In this document: positions 15,907 through 24,381 of the stretch, piece after piece
How positions within the stretch are numbered: position 1 is the stretch's first letter
Layout: each line of letters opens with the position of its first letter
Assembly: GCA_022842065.1 (NCBI GenBank)
Contig: JALHQH010000027.1
Location: 1-64,000, forward strand
Length of the DNA stretch: 64,000 bases
Reading direction: 5' to 3'
Source: Caldilineaceae bacterium
GTDB lineage: Bacteria; Chloroflexota; Anaerolineae; Caldilineales; Caldilineaceae
The notes under the pieces: model-generated
Database searches by the model: none
The model's input: the letters and a program-made list of their open reading frames with translations, nothing else
What the model was told of the DNA's origin: nothing
Made by a program: the position numbers and the translations under genes

Positions 15907-17286
15907 ATGGCTCGCATGCGTGGCATGTTAACGACCGAAGCGTTAGCCCAATTAGTGGAAAAGGATGAGATCGACACCGTCATGGTGATGTTTACTGATC
16001 TCTATGGGCGCTTTCTGGGCAAACGCTATGACGCGGGCTTTTTTCTCGATCATGTCTGTGGCCACGGCACCCACGGCTGCGACTATCTGCTCACAGTTGA
16101 TATGGAGATGGAGCCGGTGCCCGGTTATGAGTTTGCCAACTGGGCGCTCGGCTATGGTGACTTTCATCTAGTGCCTGATCTGAGCACCATGCGCGTGGCA
16201 GCCTGGCAGGAACGCACCGCCTTGGTGATCTGCGACGTGGAAGATGAGCAGGCACACAGTCTCATTCCCTTTGCCCCCCGTTCGCTCTTGCGCCAACAGC
16301 TCGAAAAAGCGACCAAAGGGGGTTATGGGGTGAAAGCCGCGTCCGAGTTGGAGTTCTACACCTACCAAGATAGCTATCGTGGGGCGGCGCAAAAGAACTA
16401 TGCGGCCCTCGACCCGGTGGGCTGGTATATTGAAGATTATCATATGTTGCAGGGGGTACGCCAAGAAGGGGTTGTGGGGGCGATCCGCCGCGCCTTGCGC
16501 GATTCGGGGGTGCCGGTCGAAAACTCCAAGGGCGAGTGGGGATTAGGGCAGCACGAGTTGAATGTGCAATATACCGACGCCCTGCCCATGGCCGACCGCC
16601 ATGTGATCTACAAACAGTGTGCCAAAGAGGTGGCCGAGCAGATGGGGATGAGTGTGACTTTTATGGCCAAACCGGTGGCAGGGCAGGCAGGGTCAAGTTG
16701 CCATATCCATCTCAGTCTTTGGCAGGGCGGGCACAATGCCTTTGCCGGTGACCAGCCGATTGGACCGGTGCTGGGCTCAAATCTTTTCCGCTGGTTTTTG
16801 GGTGGCTGGATCGCGCATGCGCCCGAGTTTATGGTCTGTTATGCGCCGACGATCAACTCCTACAAGCGTTATGAGGATGGTTCCTGGGCACCAACGCGAC
16901 TGGCCTGGAGCTATGACAACCGCACCGCCGGCTTTCGCGTCGTGGGGCGGGGCAGCAGCCTGCGCATTGAGTGTCGCATCCCTGGCGCCGACTGCAACCC
17001 CTATCTCGCCTATGCCGCAGCCTTAGCCTCTGGGCTGGACGGCATCGCTAACCAGATCGAACCGCCGGCGATCTTTGAGGGCGACATCTACGCCGCCCGC
17101 CATCTGCCCCGTGTGCCCTACACCCTGCGCGAAGCCACCGAGCTCTTCGCCAACAGCGCCTTTACCAAAGCAACCTTTGGCGAGAAAGTGGTCGAACATT
17201 ACACCCACTTCTGGCGCACCGAACAGAGCGCCTACGACCGCGCCGTCACCGACTGGGAGCGCCGTCGTTACTTCGAGCGGATCTGA
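15907..17286 (+). CDS. glutamine synthetase family protein (GlnT / gamma-glutamyl-amine ligase type)
   Basis: A 459-residue cytosolic ATP-dependent ligase of the GS catalytic fold. AAGGAG 7 nt upstream fixes the ATG at 15907; an open frame extends 5' but covers the promoter. Landmarks are KAASELEFYTY (first metal/glutamate site), GLGQHELNVQYTDAL, AGSSCHIHLSL with the conserved His, NSYKRY, and RIECRIPGADCNPYLA. The absence of the adenylylation-type C-terminal tyrosine motif and the IECRIPGAD signature place it with GlnT/PuuA-like ligases rather than canonical GlnA. The acceptor may be ammonia, a polyamine or another amine. It is a single gene followed by an inverted repeat array. Confidence 0.9.
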   Translation: MARMRGMLTTEALAQLVEKDEIDTVMVMFTDLYGRFLGKRYDAGFFLDHVCGHGTHGCDYLLTVDMEMEPVPGYEFANWALGYGDFHLVPDLSTMRVAAWQERTALVICDVEDEQAHSLIPFAPRSLLRQQLEKATKGGYGVKAASELEFYTYQDSYRGAAQKNYAALDPVGWYIEDYHMLQGVRQEGVVGAIRRALRDSGVPVENSKGEWGLGQHELNVQYTDALPMADRHVIYKQCAKEVAEQMGMSVTFMAKPVAGQAGSSCHIHLSLWQGGHNAFAGDQPIGPVLGSNLFRWFLGGWIAHAPEFMVCYAPTINSYKRYEDGSWAPTRLAWSYDNRTAGFRVVGRGSSLRIECRIPGADCNPYLAYAAALASGLDGIANQIEPPAIFEGDIYAARHLPRVPYTLREATELFANSAFTKATFGEKVVEHYTHFWRTEQSAYDRAVTDWERRRYFERI

Positions 17287-17287
17287 T

Positions 17288-17375
17288 GGGATGGCAAGGT
17301 GACAAGGTGACAAGGTGACCGGGTGACAAGATGAAGTGGAGCCACTCACCTTGTCACCCGGTCACCTTGTCACCA
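17288..17375. repeat. inverted array of GACAAGGT octamers
   Basis: Four to five direct GACAAGGT/GACCGGGT units, a loop, then complementary units (ACCTTGTC). It starts two bases past the stop of the glutamine-synthetase-like gene and separates it from the convergent VOC gene. The architecture equals the CGTAAAA arrays elsewhere, but the unit differs. Confidence 0.9.
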
Positions 17376-17399
17376 CTATCACATAGCAAATGATACAGC

Positions 17400-17780
17400 T
17401 TAAATCAGCGGCGAGCTGCGTTGGACGAATTGGAACGGAATCTGCCAGGGGTCGCGCAGGAAGAGCAGGCGATCACCGCGTGGGGTTGAGGTGATCTCAC
17501 CGGCGGTTGCCCCAGCGGCGACCACGCGATCACGGTCCGCTTCGATATCGGTGGCGGTGAAGGCGGTGTGAAAGTTAAAGGGACTCATGTTCGGATAATC
17601 GGGCATGGGCGCGGCGGGGTTGTTGTAGAGTTCGATCATGCCACCCGCATCATCGGCGATAAAGTGCATGTAGGGGGCCGCTGTGCTGGCCATGATAATG
17701 CGCATGCCCAGATTCTCGGCATACCAGGTGGCCATCGCGGCCGGATCCGGCACGTTAATCGCGAAATGTTCCATTTTCAT
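17400..17780 (-). CDS. VOC family protein (glyoxalase/bleomycin-resistance fold)
   Basis: A 126-residue protein with two beta-alpha-beta-beta-beta modules. MEHFAINVPDPAAMATWYAENLGM at the N-terminus carries the first metal-ligand His, GGMIELYNN the Glu, NFHTAFTATDIEADRDRV the second module with His, and LFLRDPWQIPFQFVQR the closing strand. Such proteins act as dioxygenases, lyases or antibiotic-binding proteins, so no specific reaction is assigned. AAGGAG lies 9 nt before the ATG. It is a lone gene. Confidence 0.85.
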   Translation of the reverse strand: MKMEHFAINVPDPAAMATWYAENLGMRIIMASTAAPYMHFIADDAGGMIELYNNPAAPMPDYPNMSPFNFHTAFTATDIEADRDRVVAAGATAGEITSTPRGDRLLFLRDPWQIPFQFVQRSSPLI

Positions 17781-18008
17781 TGTTTATCACTCCTTTTGTT
17801 TTTGGGTGTTGAATGGGAGATATTGGGTAAATCGGTCGATCAGGAAATCGGTAATAGACGGGTAGGATACCATCGGTTTCCCAATTTCGCTACCTGCCAA
17901 TTTCCCGGGGCGCGCCCACAAAAAGGGAGGGGAGTCGCACTACGTCCCCAAATTGGGATGCACCCATTTCCCGTGCCGTGCGACGCCGACCTTACTTTTT
18001 TTGCCAAG

Positions 18009-19769
18009 CTATTCGCGCGCGGGTGCCGCCTCAAAAATCTGCGTCAGCAGCGCCGCCCGCTCGGTCGGCGTTGTCCAGCGCGGTTGCGCAAAATCCTCTA
18101 AGACGCCGGTCAGAATCTCAGTGCTGACCACGCGTCCCTGGTAAATCGTATGACGCGCATACAATTCAGTACGCGTCTCCCAACTCCACATCTGGTCAAA
18201 AAAGAGATTACCCAGCCCATAGGCAATGATCCCGGGTCCCCCTTCATCGCCCTGCCCATAGGGTTCCATTGCCTGTGGCACATGGCTCTGCACACCGGTG
18301 ACAATCTGCGCCCCGGCCGCGCGCAACTCGCGGAACTCGATCACCTGGTTGCCGGTGGGGTAGGGAAAGTAGGTCTCCTCATATTGTAACTCGACGGCAA
18401 CAATATCAACCTCAGTGGCCAGCTTTTGCACGGCGGCCAGCAGATCCGCTTTATGCTCATAATAGTAACAGGCACCTGGCTCTTCATCGGTCACCCAGGC
18501 ACTTGAGGGACCAAAGGCGAGCGCAGCGAGGAAGGCAAAGGTGTTGCCATTATGCTCCCACCGCAGCGGGGCGCAGGCTTCGGCTGGGGTAAAGCCGCTG
18601 CCATAGATCGGAATCTCATTATCCTGATAAAATTGGAGCGAGCGGCGTGCCCCGGCATAACCAAAATCGTTGACATGATTGCCGCTCAGTCCCACAATAT
18701 CGGTGCCGATGGCTTCTAGGGTAGCCCAGTAGTCGGTATGGCTACAAAGGACGAGATTATTGACCGTATTATTGACGACACAGTCATCAAGAAAGGGAAT
18801 CTCGTTGCTGACATGGGTAATGTCGGCGGCAGCCAGAGTCGCGGAAATAATGGCCGCGGGGTAGAGCACGCCAGAACGGGTCATCGCCGCCGCCGTCCCC
18901 CGCGCCATAGCTGTGACGCCAGTCATGATCAAGGTGGTAAGTGCGGCTGGATCACGGTTAGTTTCAGGCAGCGCAAGCGCATGCTGGAGCAGCGGCGCCA
19001 GCAGATCGGCCGCCACCCCGTCCACAGTAACAGCCACGCCGATCCCGTACTGGGCCGGGACAAAGTCGTTGCTCAACAGGTTGACGCCATCGACGGTCAG
19101 TACCTTATAGCGTGGGTCGAGCCGATCAAAGGCGAGCAGGCCCAACGCATTGGGCTGCGCGGTCAGCGCAGCGAGCAGGCCGGCCTCCTCGACCAAAGTC
19201 GCAGCAGGAGCACCCCACAGGCCCTGTAACACGGTCGCTGCGTCCTGGGTGATCAGCAATTCACCACTGCCAAAGCCTTGCCAGCGCTGTTGGACCTCTT
19301 GCAGGGTGACCTCATCGGTGACCGTGGCAAAGGGGACAACGACGGCATAGAACTGTTCAACGATGACATTGGCGCTAGTGCCGGCGTGCGTCATCTGCAC
19401 TTGGGCTAAGGCGTTTGCGGGCCGATCCAGCACAACCAGTGGCTGTTCCCCATTCGCGGCCCTGACGGTTGGTGTCTCCAGCAAGATGCTAAGCATCTGT
19501 TTAGCATATGGCTCGGGCAAATTGGGCATCAACGCAACAGTGAGCGGACCATCAAGGGTGGCGCTCGTCCGCTGTGGCGGCCCAAAATGGGTGGTTGCAA
19601 TCAGCGAACCGCTAATCGGTTGATAGGCATAGGTGCAGCTACTCAGTACAAAGAGCAGGCAGAAAAGCGGCACGATACGATAACCTACGATACGATAACC
19701 TATGGGGCGATATCTCACGGGGCGCGCCGTAATGATAGAGCCAAGTGGTACTAGACGATGATTAAACAT
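18009..19769 (-). CDS. CapA family lipoprotein (poly-gamma-glutamate synthesis CapA-like)
   Basis: An exported protein of about 586 residues. A hydrophobic segment ends in a lipobox (LFCLLFVLSSC), so it is probably a lipoprotein. The C-terminal 300 residues match the CapA metallophosphoesterase-like domain: VGLSGNHVNDFGYAGA, IVAVELQYEETY, GVQSHVPQAMEPY, and GLGNLFFDQMW. The N-terminal 250 residues are a separate, unidentified region with weak resemblance to periplasmic substrate-binding folds. The DNA before the lipobox contains a short tandem repeat encoding YRIVGYRIV, and no good ribosome-binding site is seen, so the start is uncertain (a GTG at 19868 is also possible). CapA proteins are linked to capsule polymers, but no capB/capC is adjacent. 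Confidence 0.8.
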   Translation of the reverse strand: MFNHRLVPLGSIITARPVRYRPIGYRIVGYRIVPLFCLLFVLSSCTYAYQPISGSLIATTHFGPPQRTSATLDGPLTVALMPNLPEPYAKQMLSILLETPTVRAANGEQPLVVLDRPANALAQVQMTHAGTSANVIVEQFYAVVVPFATVTDEVTLQEVQQRWQGFGSGELLITQDAATVLQGLWGAPAATLVEEAGLLAALTAQPNALGLLAFDRLDPRYKVLTVDGVNLLSNDFVPAQYGIGVAVTVDGVAADLLAPLLQHALALPETNRDPAALTTLIMTGVTAMARGTAAAMTRSGVLYPAAIISATLAAADITHVSNEIPFLDDCVVNNTVNNLVLCSHTDYWATLEAIGTDIVGLSGNHVNDFGYAGARRSLQFYQDNEIPIYGSGFTPAEACAPLRWEHNGNTFAFLAALAFGPSSAWVTDEEPGACYYYEHKADLLAAVQKLATEVDIVAVELQYEETYFPYPTGNQVIEFRELRAAGAQIVTGVQSHVPQAMEPYGQGDEGGPGIIAYGLGNLFFDQMWSWETRTELYARHTIYQGRVVSTEILTGVLEDFAQPRWTTPTERAALLTQIFEAAPARE

Positions 19770-19940
19770 AAGCAGCAGGCATGTCCTATGGAGAAGGGGA
19801 GTTGTGCGCTGGTCAGTCGTGCAGATTTCTGCGGGGGCAGTCAATGCGCCAATACTGGGCAAGTACACTAACGATTAAAGTGCCACAACTCTTCAGTAAA
19901 CGATGTTTGCTGCCTCTAGTATAAGGGATAGCGTTCCAAT

Positions 19941-19992
19941 AAAAAAGACGGGAGTCTCCCCGTTGACATAAGGGAAACTCCCATCTTTTTTA
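19941..19992 (-). terminator. bidirectional intrinsic terminator
   Basis: An approximately 9-bp stem (GACGGGAGT / ACTCCCATC, one mismatch), extended by TCCC/GGGA inside, is flanked by A6 on the left and T6 on the right, so it can work on both strands. It probably ends the minus-strand LysM transcript about 180 nt past its stop. Confidence 0.75.
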
Positions 19993-19995
19993 TTT

Positions 19996-20070
19996 TAGGC
20001 TTTACGCCACGCTCGGCGGCTGAGCGGGGGCCCTTCGGGCGCGAAGCCAAAGAGCGCTGCATAAATCCCG
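19996..20070. repeat. inverted repeat related to 6130-6192
   Basis: A degenerate copy of the 63-bp inverted repeat. It shares CGCTCGGCGGCTGAGCG and GAAGCCA.AGAGCGCTGC but has an expanded loop (GGGGGCCCTTCGGGC). It lies between the terminator and the LysM gene. Confidence 0.6.
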
Positions 20071-20114
20071 TATTTTCTACATTAAGGTAACGATGAAGAG
20101 CGGTCGCCTAGTCC

Positions 20115-20146
20115 CTTAGTTGCGTGGTCTGGACCACACAACTAAG
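20115..20146. repeat. near-perfect hairpin downstream of LysM gene
   Basis: Arms CTTAGTTGCGTGGTC / GACCACACAACTAAG with a 2-nt loop and one mismatch. It lies 30-60 nt past the LysM stop and has no T-run, so it is an mRNA 3' structure or a repeat remnant. Confidence 0.55.
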
Positions 20147-20174
20147 CAACCACACAACATCAATTACCTGCCAT

Positions 20175-20807
20175 TTACCACAGACGCAGCTTCTGCCCCA
20201 CATAGACATAGTTGGCATTGCTTAGTCCATTCAGATACATGAGCTTGTGCACAGTGGTGCCATTCCAAGCAGCAATCTCACTCAGCGTATCACCAGCCTT
20301 GACCACATAGTGTCCACCATGATGGCCACCGGGGTATGAAGGATAAGTTGGGCCGCCGTAGATGTTGGGGATGCACAGCTTCTGACCGACATAGATGTAG
20401 TTGGCATTGCCCAATCCATTGGCGGCAGCGAGCGCATAGGTCTTAATGCCAAACCAAGCGGCCACCTTTGATAAGGTATCACCATGCTTGACGTGATAGT
20501 AACTCGTGCAGCCAGCCGGTGCGCCACTGGCAGCCGGAATGTAGATATGCTGGCCGACATAAACGTAGTTGGCACTCTTGAGGCCATTGGCCGCCACCAA
20601 GGCATTCACGGTCACCCCATAACGACGGGCGATATGAGACAATGTTTCACCTGGCTTAACCTTGTGGTATGAACCACTGGCAGTCGGTGCACTCTCGGGG
20701 GCAGCAAAGGCCGCAGTTGGCACAAAGGTGGCCCCCATAGCCATCATCAACAACAACGCCAGCAGAACGTGCCGAAATGCAAACTTGGGTAATGCGATGG
20801 GCAACAT
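20175..20807 (-). CDS. secreted triple-LysM protein
   Basis: A 210-residue exported protein. AAGGAG 7 nt before the ATG at 20807 selects this start over an upstream one. A signal peptide (VLLALLLMMAMGATFVP..AFA) precedes three LysM repeats, each with the pattern Y-H/V-V-K-x-G-D/E-T-L-S followed by N-G-L-x-x-A-N-Y-V/I-Y-V-G-Q. They lie at about residues 47-92, 103-148 and 163-209. The first linker is short; the last is Gly/His/Tyr-rich (GGPTYPSYPGGHHGGH). There is no catalytic domain, so it is a peptidoglycan- or chitin-like glycan-binding protein of the cell surface. Chloroflexota often lack a typical outer membrane. Confidence 0.92.
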   Translation of the reverse strand: MLPIALPKFAFRHVLLALLLMMAMGATFVPTAAFAAPESAPTASGSYHKVKPGETLSHIARRYGVTVNALVAANGLKSANYVYVGQHIYIPAASGAPAGCTSYYHVKHGDTLSKVAAWFGIKTYALAAANGLGNANYIYVGQKLCIPNIYGGPTYPSYPGGHHGGHYVVKAGDTLSEIAAWNGTTVHKLMYLNGLSNANYVYVGQKLRLW

Positions 20808-21561
20808 AGTTGACTCCTTTTTACAATGGTTGAGACACAAGATCGTGGATTAACCGCATGGTATAAGGGTGATTTTGCACACAAAACTCAGTCTTTGTCG
20901 ATCAAAGACGTCGATCAAAAACCAAAAATTTGTCTACAAACAGAGCACGGGTTAGTTACATACCGACCTGACCATCAGCATACATGGTCAGCGTTGATAT
21001 TGCGTTGATCTATTATAGATGACGTTATATCAAGCGATTTTGATTCGTAAAAAGGCGCGCAAATTTGCGTAAATTTGCATCCGAATCGGCCGGCATACTC
21101 GTTAAGGCAACATATCACGCCGCATTATGCAAAAATCTATTTTTTAACACATTTACTTGCTGAACCTTGTTATTTGCTGGCGCTGACCAATCGGCTGCGT
21201 GCCGGTAATCAACGTTTGATATTTGTACTGAGCAAGGTTTGGTGGGCAGACTTTGGCAAAAGTGCCAGTGTGTAATAGCTGAAATTGTAGCGCTTTTAAA
21301 GCAACACTCTGTGAATTTGATCTCTTTTATGCCAACAAACTATATCATTAAAGAGAACAACGCGCTGACAGCACCATGAATGGCATTGTCACACCAGGAA
21401 ATCAGATGGTACTGTGATACAATGAGCGTGATCACTAACACGCAATGGTGGCGCAGACACACCCAGGGTGCCAGCAGAAGCGATGGCAGTCTACGGCTAA
21501 TAAAGGCGCTTGCGTTCCAGAGCGATTGCGGCAAGCGGCTAAAAAGTAAAGACAGTTACCT
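20808..21561. other. 754-bp divergent gap without a convincing gene
   Basis: It is AT-richer than its neighbours. A direct repeat GTCGATCAAA occurs twice near 20897-20920, upstream of the LysM gene, and could bind a regulator. A promoter-like TTGATC-18 bp-TATATC lies at 21317-21346, facing hypA. Short open frames here have poor coding character. No tRNA or hairpin array is seen. Confidence 0.5.
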
Positions 21562-21924
21562 ATGCATGAACTATCGATTGCCTATAGCCTGGTCGAGACC
21601 GCACAGGCAGCCGCACAACAGGCGAATGCGCAGGGCGTAAAGACCGTCTACTTGCGCCTGGGTGCCTTTGCCGGCGTGGTCGAAACGGCGCTACAATTTG
21701 GTTGGGAGGTCGCCACCGCCGATACGCTGCTCGCCGGTGCGACCCTGGCGATTGAGCGGGTGCCGCTTGTGGTCTACTGCCCGCAGTGCGCACAAGCGGT
21801 TGCCTTGCCCTCGACCCACTACTTTCGCTGCCCCGTTTGTGATACGCCAACCCCGCAGGTAGTGAGCGGCAAGGAATTGGAATTATTTTCCATGGAGGTG
21901 TTTGATGCAGACCCGCCTGCTTGA
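21562..21924 (+). CDS. hypA: hydrogenase maturation nickel metallochaperone HypA
   Basis: A 120-residue HypA. The nickel site is the N-terminal Met-His-Glu (MHELSIAYSL). The structural zinc site is formed by Cys73, Cys76, Cys90 and Cys93 (VYCPQC and FRCPVC). HypA delivers nickel with HypB to the large subunit of NiFe hydrogenases, and in some bacteria to urease. It is the first gene of a plus-strand hypABCDE set, and its 3' end overlaps the hypB start by 20 bp in another frame, so the two are coupled. Confidence 0.95.
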   Translation: MHELSIAYSLVETAQAAAQQANAQGVKTVYLRLGAFAGVVETALQFGWEVATADTLLAGATLAIERVPLVVYCPQCAQAVALPSTHYFRCPVCDTPTPQVVSGKELELFSMEVFDADPPA

Positions 21925-22576
21925 GATTCGTCAAGGGGTGCTCGATAAGAATGCCCAGCTGGCCCAGCGCTTGCGCGCACGCTTTGAGAGCGCAGGCGTC
22001 TGTACCCTGAACCTGGTTTCTAGCCCCGGCACAGGCAAGACCGCCTTTCTCGAAGCGACCTTACGCGCCCTCGCCCCCAGCAATCGGGTGGCCGCCCTGG
22101 TCGGTGATCTGGCCACGGAGAATGATGCGCGGCGGCTGGCGCGCAGTGGTGTACCCGTGCGCCAAATTGTCACCGAAGGAATCTGTCACCTGGAAGCCGA
22201 GATGATCGAGCGTCATCTCGCCGGGTGGGACCTGGCGGCCCTAGATTTCCTCTTCATCGAAAATGTGGGCAATCTCGTCTGTCCCTCCGGCTATGACTTG
22301 GGCGAGGCACTGCGGGTCGTGCTACTGTCGGTAACCGAAGGCGAGGACAAGCCGCTCAAATATCCGCCGCTTTTCCATAGCGCCGACGTGGCGGTGATCA
22401 CCAAAATTGATCTGGCCGCTGCCGTCGAGTTTGACCACGCCACTGCGCACGCCAATCTCCACGCCGTGCGCCCTGGCATCCCGATTTTCGAGACTTCGGC
22501 CAAGACGCAGGCGGGCATGGCCGAGTGGTTGGCTTATTTGCAGGAAGCGCGCGAGAAAATGATACGTAAAACGTGA
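21905..22576 (+). CDS. hypB: hydrogenase nickel incorporation GTPase HypB
   Basis: A 223-residue SIMIBI-class GTPase. G1 is SSPGTGKTAFLEATL, G2/G3 include GDLATENDARRLARSG, and the base-specificity motif is TKIDLAAAVEF. The invariant Cys of the nickel/zinc site between G domains is present in EGICHLEAEM, and NLVCPSGYDLGEA follows. It lacks both the His-rich tail and the N-terminal high-affinity CxxGC-type site seen in some HypB, so metal storage is not expected. GGAGG lies 7 nt before the ATG at 21905. The last codons and the stop are made of CGTAAAA-type repeat units. Confidence 0.95.
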   Translation: MQTRLLEIRQGVLDKNAQLAQRLRARFESAGVCTLNLVSSPGTGKTAFLEATLRALAPSNRVAALVGDLATENDARRLARSGVPVRQIVTEGICHLEAEMIERHLAGWDLAALDFLFIENVGNLVCPSGYDLGEALRVVLLSVTEGEDKPLKYPPLFHSADVAVITKIDLAAAVEFDHATAHANLHAVRPGIPIFETSAKTQAGMAEWLAYLQEAREKMIRKT

Positions 22577-22605
22577 TGCGTAAAGCGTAAAACGTAAAGC
22601 GTGAA
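22560..22605. repeat. direct CGTAAAA/CGTGATG heptads at the hypB stop
   Basis: Six direct 7-bp units overlap the hypB stop codon. Unlike other arrays, no full complementary arm follows, so it looks like a half-array. Confidence 0.8.
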
Positions 22606-22665
22606 GTCTGTTACCTGCCGTTGTGATGATCGAGGCGTAAGCTGGTTTCTGGCGTAGATGCGGTA

Positions 22666-22757
22666 TAATCAGTAGACTATAACGTGTAGTTTGCATCCTC
22701 AGATGCGAACGGGTCTCTGCATCAGGGGATGCAGACTACACTGTGGTCTACTGATTA
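22666..22757. repeat. 92-bp cruciform-forming inverted repeat between hypB and hypC
   Basis: Outer arms TAATCAGTAGAC / GTCTACTGATTA (12 bp, perfect) and inner arms TGTAGTTTGCATCC / GGATGCAGACTACA (one mismatch). The inner GCATCAGGGGATGC is shared with the 97-bp elements, which suggests a distant relation. No coding potential. Confidence 0.75.
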
Positions 22758-22874
22758 TAGAGGAATGATACAACTGCGTAAATCACCGCCAGTACCAAAT
22801 TTGTCATGCCGGCAGCAGTGACCTACAACTTGAGTGCGATATGTGCGCTCAGTTGGTTGAGTAGGAGGTATTTT

Positions 22875-23132
22875 ATGTGTTTAGGCGTACCAGGAAAAGT
22901 GATCGAAATTTATGAAGCCAATGGCACCCGGATGGGCAAAGTTGACTTTGGCGGAGTGCGCAAGGAAGTCTGCCTGGCCTATGTGCCGGAGGTGGAAGTA
23001 GGCGATTACACCATTATTCATGTTGGCTTTGCGATCACGCGGCTCGATGAACAGTCAGCCCAAGAGTCACTGGCGCTCTTCCGGGAGATGGGCGTATTGG
23101 ATGAAGAGTTAGGTGTGGCGCAGGTGCATTAG
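22875..23132 (+). CDS. hypC: HypC/HybG/HupF family hydrogenase formation chaperone
   Basis: An 85-residue chaperone. It begins [12 protein letters not shown]; Cys2 is the essential residue that coordinates the Fe(CN)2CO unit with HypD, and a conserved His follows in [10 protein letters not shown]. It shuttles the iron centre from HypD to the hydrogenase large subunit. AGGAGG 9 nt upstream fixes this start; an upstream open frame is not used. It is followed after 35 bp by hypD. Confidence 0.95.
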   Translation: MCLGVPGKVIEIYEANGTRMGKVDFGGVRKEVCLAYVPEVEVGDYTIIHVGFAITRLDEQSAQESLALFREMGVLDEELGVAQVH

Positions 23133-23167
23133 TCGCGGCGCGACGCACCGCAAAAGGAGCAGTCGCA

Positions 23168-24286
23168 ATGAAATATCTTGATGAATTCCGTGACCCCGAC
23201 CTGGCCGCACGGCTCTTTGACGAAATCCGGGCCCTGACCACTCGCCCTTGGGCGATCATGGAGGTCTGTGGTGGCCAGACTCATTCGATCATACGTAATG
23301 GCATTGACCAACTGTTGCCCCCACAGATTGAGCTGATCCACGGCCCTGGTTGCCCGGTTTGTGTCACCCCGCTGGAGATCATCGACCGCGCCCTCGTGAT
23401 CGCGGCCCAACCCAATGTGATCTTCTGCTCTTTTGGCGACATGTTGCGGGTGCCGGGCAGCAAAGTGGATCTCTTCCGCATTAAGAGTGCTGGGGCCGAC
23501 GTGCGCATTGTCTACTCACCGCTTGATGCCCTGAAAATTGCGCGCGAGAATCCGAGCAAAGAAGTGGTCTTTTTTGGTATCGGCTTTGAGACCACCGCGC
23601 CCGCCAACGCGATGACCGTTTTCCAGGCCAAACAACAGGGCATCACCAACTTTTCCATGCTGGTCTCTCATGTATTGGTGCCGCCGGCCATCGCCGCGAT
23701 TATGGACTCGCCCAACAACCGGGTCCAAGCGTTTCTCGCCGCCGGCCATGTCTGTAGTGTGATGGGTTACTGGCAGTACGAACCGTTGGTGGAAAAGTAC
23801 CAGATTCCGATTGTCGTCACCGGCTTTGAGCCGCTTGACGTGTTGGAGGGAATTCGGTTAACGGTCAAACAGTTGGAAGCGGGGCGTGCGCAGTTGGAAA
23901 ATGGCTACAGCCGCGCGGTCAACCAGGCGGGCAATAGTGTGGCACAAGCGATGCTCCAACAGGTCTTTGAAGTGAGTGACCGCAAGTGGCGCGGCATTGG
24001 CGAAATTCCGCAGAGCGGTTGGCGGTTGCGTGATGAATATCGCCAGTTTGACGCCGAAGATCGTTTTGCTGTCACTGATATCAAGACGGAAGAATCACCC
24101 CTGTGTCACAGCGGCGAAGTGTTGCGCGGGTTACTGAAGCCCAACCAGTGTCCCGCCTTTGGCAAAGAGTGTACGCCCCAAATGCCACTCGGCGCAACGA
24201 TGGTCTCCAACGAAGGAGCCTGTGCCGCTTACTATCAATATGGCCGCTTTATCCCGCGCGCAGAATTAGAACGCGTGCCGGTCTAA
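23168..24286 (+). CDS. hypD: hydrogenase formation protein HypD
   Basis: A 372-residue iron-sulfur protein that assembles the Fe(CN)2CO moiety with HypC and HypE. Visible key segments are [12 protein letters not shown] (catalytic Cys and CGGQTH motif), [11 protein letters not shown] (conserved CxxC), GFETTAPA, and the C-terminal cysteine set in [25 protein letters not shown] that binds the 4Fe-4S cluster. The length is canonical. GGAGCAG lies upstream of the ATG. It is part of the hypABCDE run. Confidence 0.96.
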   Translation: MKYLDEFRDPDLAARLFDEIRALTTRPWAIMEVCGGQTHSIIRNGIDQLLPPQIELIHGPGCPVCVTPLEIIDRALVIAAQPNVIFCSFGDMLRVPGSKVDLFRIKSAGADVRIVYSPLDALKIARENPSKEVVFFGIGFETTAPANAMTVFQAKQQGITNFSMLVSHVLVPPAIAAIMDSPNNRVQAFLAAGHVCSVMGYWQYEPLVEKYQIPIVVTGFEPLDVLEGIRLTVKQLEAGRAQLENGYSRAVNQAGNSVAQAMLQQVFEVSDRKWRGIGEIPQSGWRLRDEYRQFDAEDRFAVTDIKTEESPLCHSGEVLRGLLKPNQCPAFGKECTPQMPLGATMVSNEGACAAYYQYGRFIPRAELERVPV

Positions 24287-24308
24287 TGATGGAACGCAGA
24301 TTGAGCCG

Positions 24309-24354
24309 ATTAGGCGGATTTGTGCTGATTTTTTATCGCCTAAATCCGCCTAAT
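24309..24354. repeat. inverted repeat between hypD and hypE
   Basis: Perfect 13-bp arms ATTAGGCGGATTT / AAATCCGCCTAAT with a 20-nt loop, extended outward by GAACGC../..GCGTTC. It sits in the hypD-hypE gap and may modulate expression of hypE. Confidence 0.7.
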
Positions 24355-24381
24355 TCGCGTTCTATATGAGAATCCTGAGCT

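Noticed and set aside
21075..21275. A 66-codon open frame in the gap before hypA
   Set aside because: No ribosome-binding site, atypical composition and no recognisable motif.
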